DNA of 64,000 bases from Paulinella micropora. Lineage: Eukaryota; Cercozoa; Imbricatea; Euglyphida; Paulinellidae. Where the stretch lies: assembly GCA_019918135.1 (NCBI GenBank), contig WBZZ01006756.1:1-64000 (forward strand), given 5' to 3'. Shown here one piece after another: positions 10,196 to 19,592 of the stretch (positions within the stretch are counted from its first letter, which is position 1; each line of letters begins with the position of its first letter). A program made the position numbers and the translations under genes. The notes below the pieces were generated by a model that saw only the letters and a list, made by a program, of their open reading frames with translations, was not told the origin of the DNA and made no database searches.

Positions 10196-10570
10196 ATGGA
10201 CACCGAACATTTTTCAATATCTAGGGGATGCGTTATGGTTAAAAAGAACATAAAGAGACCTATGGTAAGAGTACAATGGTATGAAGGTAAAAAAAGTAAA
10301 TGTAAAAGTTTCTGTATTGGCAAGAAACGAACATTTGAGCAAGCAATAGAACTAGCAAACAAATACCATAATGAGATAATTATTCCAAAATATGAACAAT
10401 ATATAAAAGAAAAACCAAAGAAAATATCGCAATCAATTACTAACAACACAGACGAACGATGTAATATGTGTGGATATATGGAAAGTAATTGTCATTGTGG
10501 TAGCGGATATAATCAGCGTCTTGATACTAGTTCATACAATGCTTCTTATAACTCATACAGAATGAAGTAG
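10196..10570 (+). CDS. Small basic protein with AP2-like half and zinc-binding tail
   Basis: A 124-aa protein, first gene inside the left terminus. Residues about 24-60 (VRVQWYEGKKSKCK ... RTFEQAIELANKYHNEI) have the spacing of an AP2/integrase-DNA-binding-like fold: aromatic strand, basic loop, then an A-rich helix. Residues 89-101 (CNMCGYMESNCHC) could bind zinc. A DNA-binding or regulatory role is plausible but not shown. It is transcribed in the same direction as the polymerase, which starts 146 bp further on. It could instead be an unrelated orphan. Confidence 0.55.
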   Translation: MDTEHFSISRGCVMVKKNIKRPMVRVQWYEGKKSKCKSFCIGKKRTFEQAIELANKYHNEIIIPKYEQYIKEKPKKISQSITNNTDERCNMCGYMESNCHCGSGYNQRLDTSSYNASYNSYRMK

Positions 10571-10634
10571 AAATAAGTGCCCAGCAATATAATTTTTTTA
10601 TGTTATCAAAAATTTTTTAATTTATGTTAAGGAT

Positions 10635-10670
10635 AAGGACACATAATATTAAAGGACACATTAAGGACAC
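10635..10670 (+). promoter_or_regulatory. Triple AAGGACAC repeat before the polymerase gene
   Basis: AAGGACAC occurs at 10635, 10652 and 10663, each followed by an A/T-rich step (ATAATATT, ATT, ATAATTAATT), 46 bp before the ATG at 10716. Shared with the upstream region of the first gene, this is the best candidate for an element-specific activator site. Confidence 0.4.
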
Positions 10671-10715
10671 ATAATTAATTAATTCCAAAATTTTTATATT
10701 TCTTGGTATATAGTT

Positions 10716-13700
10716 ATGGACACACACGACTACAAAGGTGTTGTCTATCGGCTAGACAAACTAAGGGAATACAAGATAAATTATGAAATTAAACATGTTA
10801 GGGGACATGATGCGCTGTTTATTCAACCAAGTAATAGGTATATAAGGATTGATACGCCAACAGCCCAAAATTACTTAAACAGAGTAAGAGGTGTTTCGTA
10901 CTTCCGACAACAAAATATTCCTATTGCTCCTCCATTGCCTATTGAAATTTCTCAAAGTATAAGACAGGAGAATGTCAGAGACTTGATGCGATATGGTAAT
11001 TACAATATATTGCGGGACAATAGCGAAGAACACAAACTCGGAATTAATGAGAGCCAGTATAAAGTGAGGATTACTGGAAACCTTCATTCATTCACTATTA
11101 GAGATGTAATAAATTTTATTGGAATTATCCTAAAAGATTTTATTCAAAGACATCCACCAAATAGTAAAGTCAGTTTAAGTATTGAATTTATAAACGGGCA
11201 TTATGGAGCAGTATCAACAGGTATGAAAACTATTAACGAAATTTCTGTTGAAGATGTATTAGAAAGATTATCTAATATATTTCAAAGTAATGAAAGCCTT
11301 TATACTGATGAAAAAGGAGCAAATATGGATAATTTAAAGTTTGTATTAAAATCTATTAAGATGCCTACAGGCGGAACAAGGCTACAAGTTATTAACAAAT
11401 TAGATATCTATAAGAAAAGAGGGGTTATCCAAATCAACAACACCGATAACATATGCTTAGCAAGGGCAATTGTTGTAGTCCGAGCAAAAAAAGAAAATAA
11501 TGAAAAATATTCACAGATTATGAAAGGAAGAAAGATACAAGAAGAATTGGCAAGAGAACTACATGAGAAAGCAAATGTTATTGAAAATGTCTGTGGTATT
11601 CCAGAGATTAATATATTTGCTAATTACATTAACTATAATTTGGTTATTGTTGAATTCCCTGACAAAATCGTTTATAAAACAGATCTACTTGATGCCAGCG
11701 GCGAACGGCTTACTAATCTTTATATTCTCAAAACAGAAGGACATTACGATGCTATAACTAATATGAAGTCTATGCTAAGTAAAAAGAACTTCTGTGAGTT
11801 ATGCCTAAGAGGATATATGAACACACACTCGTGCGAATTTGTATGTAATATATGCGGAGTATCTGGCTGTCAAGGTATAAAAGATAAATCTCAGTGGATT
11901 GAATGTAAAGAATGTTGTAGAAACTTTCCTAACAAGCAATGTTATATCAACCATAAAAAGGATGCTTTGGAGAATAAGAACATTTCTAATATGTGCGATG
12001 AAAAAGCAAAATGTAAGGAATGCGGAACAAATTATAAAACTAAAGATGGACATAAATGCGGATATGCGAAGTGTCGTAATTGTAAAGAAATACAACCACT
12101 AGAACACAAATGCGAAATATCTAAAAAAGCAATCCTAACGCCAACAGAAAAATATGTATTCTTTGATTTTGAGGCAACACAAGACACAGGTGAACATATC
12201 GTTAATCATACTGAAAGCCAGTATTTCAACGACAGCACACCAATAATTCACAAGAATATTGATGACTTCTGTAAGTGGATATTTGATATCAAGCATAATG
12301 ATTATACATTTATAGCACATAACGCCAGAGGCTACGATTGTCAGTTTATTCTCAAGTGGTTAGTTGATAATGGACATGCGCCATTTGTCATTTATCAAGG
12401 CGGTAAAATTATGATGATGATACATAAGAAATTTAGATTTATTGATAGTCTAAGTTTTCTTCCGATGCCATTGGCTGATTTTCCTAAGACATTTGGATTG
12501 AACGAACTTAAAAAAGGCTACTTTCCACATTTCTTCAATACTTCAAAAAATCAAAATTATGTAGGTGTTATGCCACATAAGAAACATTACGGATACAACA
12601 CAATGAAAGGAGATAAAAGACAGGAATTCTTAAATTGGTATGATGAGCAAGTTAGTATCAACAATCACTTTGACATGAAAAAAGAAATTGCTGAGTATTG
12701 CCATTCCGATGTTGATATATTGAGACGAGGCTGTATGATGTTTAGAAACTCGTTTCTAGAATTCGGTATTGACCCTTTTAGATATACAACAATTGCGAGT
12801 TGTGTGATGGCTTTATATCGTGGTAAATTTATGCCTGAGAAATCAATTGCTGTATTGAAGAATGAAAAGCAAAACAGGATGACCTCACGGGCATGTGTTG
12901 AATGGTTAGCATATCGTAGTAGATTAGACAATACTGACATTAAACATGCCTTCAATGGAGGTGAAAAAATGTTTTACCTCAACTCAAAGCAGTCCAATGT
13001 ATACGTAGATGGATGGGACGGCAAAAAAAACGTCGCTTATGAGTTTTATGGATGTCATTGGCACGGATGTCAGAAGTGCTATAACAGCAATACAATGAAT
13101 ATTAAGAAAAATAAGACTATGGGAGAACTATATAAAAATACAAAGTCAAGAGAAGTTTTATTGAGCAAACTCTACGGAGTATCCAAAGTCATTACTATTT
13201 GGGAATGCGAATGGAGACTATCTAGAACAAGTCAAGTATTGGCAGAAGATACAAATGAACAAATTATGGAGCAAGAACTATTAAGTCCGAGAGAAGCAAT
13301 GTTTGGAGGCAGAACTAATGCTCTCACATTATACTGGAAATCAAGACATGAAAGTGAATATGCTAATTACATTGATGTCTCTGGATTGTATCCCGCTGTT
13401 ATGTATTATGACCCTTATCCGACAGGGCACCATGAAATCATACATCCAAAGAATGATACAGAAAGAAAACAAGTAGCAATGAATATTATTAATAAAGTCT
13501 ATTTCGGAATTGTAAAAGCAAAAATGCTACCTCCTAAGGGCTTAATTCATCCAGTCTTACCAAAAGCAGACAGAGGTAAGATGATGTATTACCTATGCGA
13601 TAAGTGCGGGATGACAGGACACCACGGCCAATGTAATCACTCTGATAATGAGCGAGCATTAACAGGCACATGGGCTACTCCAGAAATCTATAAGGCACTT

Positions 13701-14759
13701 GACAAAGGATACAAATTGATGAAAGTATATGAAGTTTGGAACTGGGTTGAACAAAGTGATAGTTTATTCAAAGAATACATTAAAACCTTTATCAAGGTAA
13801 AACAAGAGTCTACAGGATACCCAAAAGGATGTATCACAGATGAAGATAAAAATCGCTACATTGACAATATGGAAATTAAAATGGGTGTTAGAATGGATAA
13901 AGATAAAATAGAAAAGAACTCTGGAAGAAGAGCTGTTGCCAAGTTGTGCTTAAACTCTTTATGGGGAAAATTTGGAGAAAAACAAAATAAAACACAAACT
14001 AAATTTATAAGAGACAAAGATGATTTATACAAACTAATGAACGATAAGACAATTGACAACATTAATATTAATATAGTTAATGAAGATGTAGTGGAAGCAA
14101 GTTATGACTTAAAACAGGATGCTGTGAGCGACCCAATTAAAACAAATATTGTTATTGCTCTATTTACTACATGCCATGCTAGAATGAGGCTTTATGATAA
14201 GATGGACAAATTAGGATACAGAATATTATACCACGATACCGATAGTGTAATATATACTACTGACTTAACAAAAGGAGAAGTGGAAGAAAAAACAGGTGAA
14301 TTATTAGGTGAATGGACTGATGAATTAGGTGGAGCCAAAATAAAAACCTTTGTTGGGGGCGGGCCGAAATGTTATGGATATGTATTGGATAATGGACAAG
14401 CCTGTATGAAAGTAAAGGGGTTTAGCATGAATTATGAGACTAACAAAGCATTAAACCTACCTAATATGTTAAGTGTTATCAGTTGTGGCTTGGGACTAAA
14501 GAACACTGAATTGTATGAGAAAGGAAAAAACGAATTACTAGAACTATTGAAAACAGATGAAGAGAAATGTATTGCTAAACGAATTGAGAAGTCTGGTAAG
14601 GTTGTGATTGTAGAAAACAGCAAGATAACAAGAGACAAGCAAAAGAAAAAGATAACAAGCGAATACTTAGAAAAAATATTTAGTTATACATACACGAAAC
14701 GACAGGTTATAGGAGTTATTGATAACGCAATTGAAACGAGACCATTCGGCTACTATTGA
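10716..14759 (+). CDS. polB: Family B (protein-primed type) DNA polymerase
   Basis: A 1347-aa replicative polymerase of the Polinton/PLV class. The 3'-5' exonuclease motifs are Exo I FFDFEATQ (about 482), Exo II FIAHNARGYDCQF (about 530) and Exo III YCHSDVDILRRG (about 660). The polymerase motifs are A YIDVSGLYPAVMY (about 886), B KLCLNSLWGKFGE (about 1075) and C YHDTDSVIY (about 1171). The N-terminal 480 residues include an INNTDNICLARAIVV block and a cysteine/histidine-rich zinc region (about 350-475), as in other Polinton polymerases. A TATATAG box lies close to the ATG. The stop codon opens a hairpin at 14758. It should replicate the linear element from its terminal repeats. Confidence 0.96.
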   Translation: MDTHDYKGVVYRLDKLREYKINYEIKHVRGHDALFIQPSNRYIRIDTPTAQNYLNRVRGVSYFRQQNIPIAPPLPIEISQSIRQENVRDLMRYGNYNILRDNSEEHKLGINESQYKVRITGNLHSFTIRDVINFIGIILKDFIQRHPPNSKVSLSIEFINGHYGAVSTGMKTINEISVEDVLERLSNIFQSNESLYTDEKGANMDNLKFVLKSIKMPTGGTRLQVINKLDIYKKRGVIQINNTDNICLARAIVVVRAKKENNEKYSQIMKGRKIQEELARELHEKANVIENVCGIPEINIFANYINYNLVIVEFPDKIVYKTDLLDASGERLTNLYILKTEGHYDAITNMKSMLSKKNFCELCLRGYMNTHSCEFVCNICGVSGCQGIKDKSQWIECKECCRNFPNKQCYINHKKDALENKNISNMCDEKAKCKECGTNYKTKDGHKCGYAKCRNCKEIQPLEHKCEISKKAILTPTEKYVFFDFEATQDTGEHIVNHTESQYFNDSTPIIHKNIDDFCKWIFDIKHNDYTFIAHNARGYDCQFILKWLVDNGHAPFVIYQGGKIMMMIHKKFRFIDSLSFLPMPLADFPKTFGLNELKKGYFPHFFNTSKNQNYVGVMPHKKHYGYNTMKGDKRQEFLNWYDEQVSINNHFDMKKEIAEYCHSDVDILRRGCMMFRNSFLEFGIDPFRYTTIASCVMALYRGKFMPEKSIAVLKNEKQNRMTSRACVEWLAYRSRLDNTDIKHAFNGGEKMFYLNSKQSNVYVDGWDGKKNVAYEFYGCHWHGCQKCYNSNTMNIKKNKTMGELYKNTKSREVLLSKLYGVSKVITIWECEWRLSRTSQVLAEDTNEQIMEQELLSPREAMFGGRTNALTLYWKSRHESEYANYIDVSGLYPAVMYYDPYPTGHHEIIHPKNDTERKQVAMNIINKVYFGIVKAKMLPPKGLIHPVLPKADRGKMMYYLCDKCGMTGHHGQCNHSDNERALTGTWATPEIYKALDKGYKLMKVYEVWNWVEQSDSLFKEYIKTFIKVKQESTGYPKGCITDEDKNRYIDNMEIKMGVRMDKDKIEKNSGRRAVAKLCLNSLWGKFGEKQNKTQTKFIRDKDDLYKLMNDKTIDNININIVNEDVVEASYDLKQDAVSDPIKTNIVIALFTTCHARMRLYDKMDKLGYRILYHDTDSVIYTTDLTKGEVEEKTGELLGEWTDELGGAKIKTFVGGGPKCYGYVLDNGQACMKVKGFSMNYETNKALNLPNMLSVISCGLGLKNTELYEKGKNELLELLKTDEEKCIAKRIEKSGKVVIVENSKITRDKQKKKITSEYLEKIFSYTYTKRQVIGVIDNAIETRPFGYY

Positions 14760-14830
14760 TATTTGAAAAACACACGGGAGCGGTGTATCTCAAACAAGTT
14801 TGAGATTGGAGTGAAGGATTTTCAAATATC
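14758..14830. terminator. Nested hairpin at the 3' end of polB (unit H1)
   Basis: The outer arms GATATTTGAAAA and TTTTCAAATATC enclose a second stem, ATCTCAAAC (787-795) with GTTTGAGAT (798-806). The polymerase stop codon overlaps the left arm. Similar two-tier units occur at 19406, 19505, 23374 and 23471. A role in transcript 3'-end formation, as hairpins have in mimivirus and its virophages, is inference. Confidence 0.6.
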
Positions 14831-14873
14831 AATTAATTAATTTTTTATTTTTTATATCCTATAGTATATACTA

Positions 14874-15158
14874 ATGTCTCTCAAGTCTCTCGCGGAAAAA
14901 TTTGAAAAACTTTCTATCAATAATAAAACATTTACTTTGGATGATATCAAGCAAGTCATTGATGGTCATGTAAATGAATATAAATCTGAAAGTAAAAAAC
15001 TTCAAGAACAAGGATTGCTACCTATTGGAAAATATAAGGGGAAGTCCGTTGCTGATGTCGCTGTATTTGACAAGCAATACTTAATATGGTTGAACAAGCA
15101 ACCGATGATGGTAAACTATCCAGAACTCAAAAAAGAAATTGTTAAATATATTCTATAA
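14874..15158 (+). CDS. Small DUF3820 / ExoX C-terminal-like protein
   Basis: A 94-aa protein. The second half, LPIGKYKGKSVADVAVFDKQYLIWLNK, follows the pattern (P)xGKYKGKxxxDVxxxDxxYLxWL of the DUF3820/exodeoxyribonuclease X C-terminal module. That module is found alone in many viruses and on exonucleases and helicases. The N-terminal 45 residues are a charged helix. A TATA-like GTATATACTA abuts the ATG. It probably works in DNA replication or repair beside the polymerase, from neighbourhood and family. It ends head to head with the next, minus-strand gene, with no gap. Confidence 0.7.
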   Translation: MSLKSLAEKFEKLSINNKTFTLDDIKQVIDGHVNEYKSESKKLQEQGLLPIGKYKGKSVADVAVFDKQYLIWLNKQPMMVNYPELKKEIVKYIL

Positions 15159-15848
15159 TCACACTACATTCTCCTTTAAATTAGTCCCTTGGACAATTGT
15201 CGGTAGCACGCTACCGACTAAATTTATTTCTTTTTTTATTATTCTTAATATTGCCTTTTCTCTATGAAAATTGTTAAATTGTGTATAGTGTGGCTCTTTT
15301 AGAATTTCCCTAAAGTCTTCTCTTTCTTCTATTTCTACATTACGATAATTTAGTTTATTCTCTTCTAAATATCGGTCTGTAATTTCTTTAAACTTTATTT
15401 TTTCAAAGTGATGGTCAACATGAACGTTTTTTCTATCGTGTATTTCTTTTGTTATTTCACATATATATTTCGGCTCAATGAAAATGTCTATTACCATTCT
15501 ATTTAAATATTCTTCTATTTGATTTTTTATAGTATTTCTACACGCATCATTAAATTTGGTCTTGGTGTATCTCATCATTTGTTTCTCTTTATTTACCCCA
15601 ATGTAATTAATACAATTATACCACGAAAATGCTTTTTCTCCTATACGAAAGTGCTTACTACCATATCCATTATTTTCAACATCAATTTCACAATTTATCA
15701 AATGTTCAAATTTCGTCTTATAATCAGGATGATTAATTATAATACCCTTAATAAAATTACTATCGTTTTCATTTAACTTTTCATTGTGCTTATATTTGCT
15801 GACAATATTTCTTATATATACTATTATTTCTTTCTTTGTTTTAAACAT
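15159..15848 (-). CDS. DUF3223-type protein (possible nuclease-like)
   Basis: About 229 aa. I chose the second Met because GTATATACTAAGCGGAGTA lies right before it, matching the neighbour's promoter; an upstream Met at 15872 is also possible. The N-terminal half (FKTKKEIIVYIRNIVSKY ... GIIINHPDYKTKF ... HFRIGEKAFSWYNCINYIG) has the DUF3223 pattern: short helix, H-P-x-Y, then F-x-I and aromatic repeats. Later VHVDHHFEKIKFKEITDRYL resembles the His-Asp-His/Phe segment downstream in bacterial DUF3223 proteins. The biochemical role is unknown. Single-gene minus transcription among plus genes. Confidence 0.6.
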   Translation of the reverse strand: MFKTKKEIIVYIRNIVSKYKHNEKLNENDSNFIKGIIINHPDYKTKFEHLINCEIDVENNGYGSKHFRIGEKAFSWYNCINYIGVNKEKQMMRYTKTKFNDACRNTIKNQIEEYLNRMVIDIFIEPKYICEITKEIHDRKNVHVDHHFEKIKFKEITDRYLEENKLNYRNVEIEEREDFREILKEPHYTQFNNFHREKAILRIIKKEINLVGSVLPTIVQGTNLKENVV

Positions 15849-15924
15849 TACTCCGCTTAGTATATACAACATACTATATACTCTTAAATAAAATTAATAA
15901 AAAAATAATATTAATAGTATATCA

Positions 15925-16392
15925 ATGACAGACCTAAGCACTAAGCAGGACTACTTGAATGAAATTGAAAAATGGAATATTGACATCGAAGTTAAAAAAC
16001 CCAATATTAAATGGACTAAGCCTGACATTGTTTCTTTCTATGAGCAATACAAGCCAAGGGACGATAATGTTAAAGTAGTTATTCCGTTAGAGGAGACATT
16101 GACGAAAATGATGGAGGAAGAAAGCACTCCATTCACGATGACTGACTTGAAAGAAACGGGAATTACGGAAATCAAGGCTAATGTAGAAATCTCCGACATG
16201 TCGGAGATAGGAGAATTAAACAAATATCATTGCAAAGAGTGTAATAAAAAAAATGAGCTATCAGCTTCAATCGATGATGATAGATTTTGTAATGTGGCAT
16301 GTGCTATGTCATTCCTAGAAAAAAATGAAGAAATGAATGAGGTTAGAAAAAATAATCTTATCAAGTTTTTTAAAAAATCGTTGGTTGCTTAA
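15925..16392 (+). CDS. Small zinc-finger-like protein with a palindrome in its coding sequence
   Basis: A 155-aa protein with a charged N-terminal half. The C-terminal CKECNKKNELSASIDDDRFCNVAC has four cysteines in a CxxC...CxxxC layout. The 20-bp palindrome at 16189-16208 encodes the ISDMSEI linker between the halves. AGTATATCA lies just before the ATG. It converges on the next gene with a 35-bp gap. Function not recognised; DNA or RNA binding is possible. Confidence 0.6.
   Translation: MTDLSTKQDYLNEIEKWNIDIEVKKPNIKWTKPDIVSFYEQYKPRDDNVKVVIPLEETLTKMMEEESTPFTMTDLKETGITEIKANVEISDMSEIGELNKYHCKECNKKNELSASIDDDRFCNVACAMSFLEKNEEMNEVRKNNLIKFFKKSLVA
16189..16208. repeat. 20-bp palindrome ATCTCCGACATGTCGGAGAT
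   Basis: Perfect two-fold symmetry inside the coding sequence of the gene at 15925. Sister sites with covarying stems are at 10053, 10108, 21104, 24499, 24638, 28763 and 29288. Confidence 0.95.
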
Positions 16393-16427
16393 TATTCCTA
16401 TTGTTATCAATATATTATTTTTTTGCA

Positions 16428-17684
16428 TTAAGGATCCTCTATCCAAGTAAGGGCATATTGAATACTTATCGTCTGATTTAAAGTAGCCTGTGCAGTTATC
16501 GTAAATCTATCCCCAGGAAGCATGTCATCTAAATCATAATCATTTAGGTTAACCGTCTCGGCACTGCTTAAATTTACATAGATAATCGCTATGGTATTTC
16601 CATTAGCCACAGTCGCAGTAGTATCAAATGAAACAAGACTTGTATTTGTATTGTTCTCAACATAGACTGCACCCGTAAGTGTAGCATTTTTTATTACTTT
16701 AATTATCACTCCACTTTTACTATCAGTATTTAAGATATTTAGTCGTCGTGGATATACTATACTATAATTGGTAAGAGCACCGCCTGCCGCAGTCGCATTA
16801 TTTCTCATCGTAAAAACATGAGAAACAGCATTGGTTGCATTGGCGGTTCTTTCATAAATAAATGGAATACCTCTTATAATTTCTGTTCCTTCAATGAAAC
16901 ATCCGACACTAGCGACTTTAACATTTTGGACTGCTACAATAGCACCAACATTCGCTATGTAAGCGGTGAAAGGTAAAGTAGTATTATTCAGTGTAGTTAA
17001 AGTTTGGGTGTTAGCATATTTAATAGCATGAACCATTTGAAAATCTCCAGTATTAGGATTTTCAATATAGAAAGACACTTGACCAAATCCTAGGTATTGA
17101 AACTTAATTTGAAATACATTACCCTTGCTAAAATCGATGGCGGGTAAGTATGTTTTCCCATCAGCCTTATCAACATTCCAAGTTGTTTGAGCATAAGAAT
17201 TAACAGTCGCCCCTCCTCTGTTATGATATATTCTCATTACTCCATTTTCTCTACCAAAGAAGAAACCATCTGTAAAAGCACTATCGCCTAATCCAACCGC
17301 CGAAAGATATTGAGCACCATTAGCATCCGTTGTAGTCCATAAGGCGGTGAACCTTACACACACTCCCATCCCAGCACGATATTTAATTCTTTTTTTTGAT
17401 TGAATGTATCCGCTTGCCCCTGCCACGGCGGTTGTTGATATGCTAGCCATTGCATTCTTCATTTCAACAGTAGAATTAACAACAGCACTATCCCATTTAG
17501 CAGAATTCACATTATACATAAATGTCTCTTGAATAATCGGTGTGTATTGTGCTGTGGATATTTCGCCGAATGCTGTCAAGTTGTCATCTGTTAATTTTGT
17601 TTTTAGTTCGCCGTAAGTTCCACATTTCAAATTAACAAAATTCCCTCCATCATCTTGGGCGATTAAATTTCTCTGATGAGACAT
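16428..17684 (-). CDS. Putative virion surface protein
   Basis: A 418-aa Thr/Asn/Ala-rich, beta-rich protein with no transmembrane segment and almost no charged clusters. The composition and jelly-roll/lectin-like stretches (FFFGRENGVMRIYHNRGG, FQIKFQYLGFGQVSFYIENP) recall the phage and giant-virus receptor-binding proteins that carry LamG-like sandwiches. It lies directly downstream of the probable major capsid gene on the same strand, 62 bp away. That supports a structural role: capsid decoration, spike or second capsid component. I cannot assign a named family. AATATAGAATTTTCACA precedes the ATG. Confidence 0.6.
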   Translation of the reverse strand: MSHQRNLIAQDDGGNFVNLKCGTYGELKTKLTDDNLTAFGEISTAQYTPIIQETFMYNVNSAKWDSAVVNSTVEMKNAMASISTTAVAGASGYIQSKKRIKYRAGMGVCVRFTALWTTTDANGAQYLSAVGLGDSAFTDGFFFGRENGVMRIYHNRGGATVNSYAQTTWNVDKADGKTYLPAIDFSKGNVFQIKFQYLGFGQVSFYIENPNTGDFQMVHAIKYANTQTLTTLNNTTLPFTAYIANVGAIVAVQNVKVASVGCFIEGTEIIRGIPFIYERTANATNAVSHVFTMRNNATAAGGALTNYSIVYPRRLNILNTDSKSGVIIKVIKNATLTGAVYVENNTNTSLVSFDTTATVANGNTIAIIYVNLSSAETVNLNDYDLDDMLPGDRFTITAQATLNQTISIQYALTWIEDP

Positions 17685-17746
17685 TGTGAAAATTCTATAT
17701 TACAATGAAAAAAATAAATCTAAATTTTTAAATATTACTTCACTAC

Positions 17747-19306
17747 TTAACTTCTAGTAATGGTGCCATTCTTAACATTTACTTCTTGCTGAGTTACAAC
17801 GAATGTGTAATGATTGTAGGTGGCACTCACGACGGTTGCGATAAACTCCCATCGTCGCTCGGTGTCTAGGGATAATCCGCTGATTTCATTTTGGTCCTTG
17901 CTCCACAGAGGGCGAGTATTGTCAAAGCTATCGCACCAAAACCAGTTGTATTGATAAACATTGCTATTTATCAAAGACGAGCCATCCAACTTCGGTTTAA
18001 GATACATATAGTCTTCTAGTTTTCCAGTTTGACAATCAACATTAAATTCCTGCTGTCGTGCTCCATCTAGTGTGGTGTAAAATGTTTGAACCTTTGAGCC
18101 GAGCAGGTTGCTATTGTCGTAGGCAGTGTTCTTATTTTCGGTTCCGTTAAACACAGAGTGATAAATCTTCTTAATTCGCCGTCCGTGGCCTCTGTCAAAT
18201 CTAAGGATAACATTTTGCGAACCCGAAGTTGCCGTATTTTTATACAAGTAAGAATAATCAATGTTGAAGCTCATACCTTCGGGGCTCATAATCTTCTGCT
18301 GAATTGATTGGATAACATCGGGATTGGTTTCAACAGCTAAGAAAAGGTTGAGGTTAGTGACGGCCACACTTAAATCCGCCGCCGCAACAGTGCCTCCACC
18401 AGTAGAAAGAGGGTCATCGTTGTAATAAAAGATTTTGGGTGTCTGTTGCCAAACAATCCGCATAGTCAAAATTTCTGGAAACATAATAGTTTTATCCAGA
18501 GCGAAAATGGTATTGTAAAGCATTCCAAGATTAATCTTAACATTGATAATTGGTTCGGGTTGTCCAATTGCGCCTCCTGAGAAATACTTTGCCTCATTGT
18601 GCGCAACATTAACAACACTAAGAGTGCCAGTTGCTGCTGCGATTAAACTATCATCGTGTCTGCGAGCATTTGTTGCTGGTTGAGTTAAGTAAGCCCGCAT
18701 CTTAGTTTGGTATGAAGTCATAACTTCGGTAATACGAGTAGTAATCGCCGCCGAAACATCACCACCATTCGTAGCACCAACAGCGGTCAAAGCCGTTCCG
18801 TCTGCTTTTAGAGCGATAGCATCAAGCAAGCTAACTTTTCTTTCAGTCGCAGCGGTATTACTAAAACCCGCCCCGTTTGTTGTGTTGTTCTTTTGAAGCA
18901 TACAACCAGCACCCGAGTTGTTGTCGTGGTTTTCCAAAGCGAGTAAATCATCAATGGAGGTTTCGGGTTTCCAAATCATCTTGCTAATATTGCCGACTTC
19001 ATTAATGTCGCACAGATAAACACCACTTCTGGTAATCAGTTGTATCTGCCTAATCGGTGCCAAGCAGTCCATAAAGCATTTATTGTAGTTCGCCGCCTTC
19101 GCAGCAGGAGCATAAGTAAAACTCAAAACAGAGCGAGCCAAGTTAAATGGGCGACTAATAAGGTCAAAGTTGCTTTCCTGTCCTCCTGCGGTAGTTATAG
19201 TGATACTAGAAGAACCCTCACGAGGTGTAAGCTTATTCAAACGATAAGAAGCACTGATGTAGTCAGTTCTAGAAAAGTCTAGTTCGCCTCCGTGTTGAGT
19301 TGGCAT
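17747..19306 (-). CDS. Probable major capsid protein (double jelly-roll type)
   Basis: 519 aa, in the size range of PLV/Polinton major capsid proteins. It is acidic to neutral and rich in N, T and aromatics, with long beta-type stretches such as RSVLSFTYAP, IRQIQLITRSGVYLCDI and the C-terminal WEFIATVVSATYNHYTFVV. An upstream intergenic stretch of nearly 300 bp holds two hairpins. It is clustered with minor capsid, protease and ATPase genes in the order expected of a morphogenesis block. The call rests on length, composition and neighbourhood rather than a decisive motif. The alternative is that the 418-aa neighbour is the capsid and this one the accessory. Confidence 0.7.
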   Translation of the reverse strand: MPTQHGGELDFSRTDYISASYRLNKLTPREGSSSITITTAGGQESNFDLISRPFNLARSVLSFTYAPAAKAANYNKCFMDCLAPIRQIQLITRSGVYLCDINEVGNISKMIWKPETSIDDLLALENHDNNSGAGCMLQKNNTTNGAGFSNTAATERKVSLLDAIALKADGTALTAVGATNGGDVSAAITTRITEVMTSYQTKMRAYLTQPATNARRHDDSLIAAATGTLSVVNVAHNEAKYFSGGAIGQPEPIINVKINLGMLYNTIFALDKTIMFPEILTMRIVWQQTPKIFYYNDDPLSTGGGTVAAADLSVAVTNLNLFLAVETNPDVIQSIQQKIMSPEGMSFNIDYSYLYKNTATSGSQNVILRFDRGHGRRIKKIYHSVFNGTENKNTAYDNSNLLGSKVQTFYTTLDGARQQEFNVDCQTGKLEDYMYLKPKLDGSSLINSNVYQYNWFWCDSFDNTRPLWSKDQNEISGLSLDTERRWEFIATVVSATYNHYTFVVTQQEVNVKNGTITRS

Positions 19307-19405
19307 TTTGTTTTTGATTTTTTAGGCAGTTGTCTATCTAGATTGTTTGCTAATTCACCAGAATATATTTATAGAAAAAAATAAATAATTCTAAAATTAA
19401 TTAAT

Positions 19406-19491
19406 TGATATTTATCAACTTCACTCCTATCTGGCTAATCGCCAGATTTACCGTAATCTAAAACTTGTTGGAGATAAATTGATAAACATCG
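19406..19491. terminator. Nested hairpin unit H3
   Basis: The outer arms TGATATTTATCAA and TTGATAAACATCG enclose ATCTGGC-TAATC-GCCAGAT (19429-19447). It lies in the gap between the capsid gene and the minor capsid gene, next to unit H2. Confidence 0.55.
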
Positions 19492-19504
19492 TGAAAAGTA
19501 AAAG

Positions 19505-19592
19505 CGATGTTTGAAAAACACACGAGAATGAGCGTTATGTTGATTTTTAATTAAAATTCAACATTGGATGTAAGTGTGGATTTTCAAATATC
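19505..19592. terminator. Nested hairpin unit H2 at the 3' end of the minor capsid gene
   Basis: The outer arms GATGTTTGAAAA and TTTTCAAATATC enclose TGTTGATTTTTAA / TTAAAATTCAACA (19539-19564). The stop codon of the minus-strand gene at 19591 overlaps the arm, and the gene end reads TGATATTTGAAAA exactly as at the polymerase stop. Same design in two unrelated genes. Confidence 0.6.

Noticed and set aside
16428-17684. This gene as the major capsid protein
   Set aside because: Possible, but the 519-aa neighbour fits the usual capsid length and position better; kept as surface protein.
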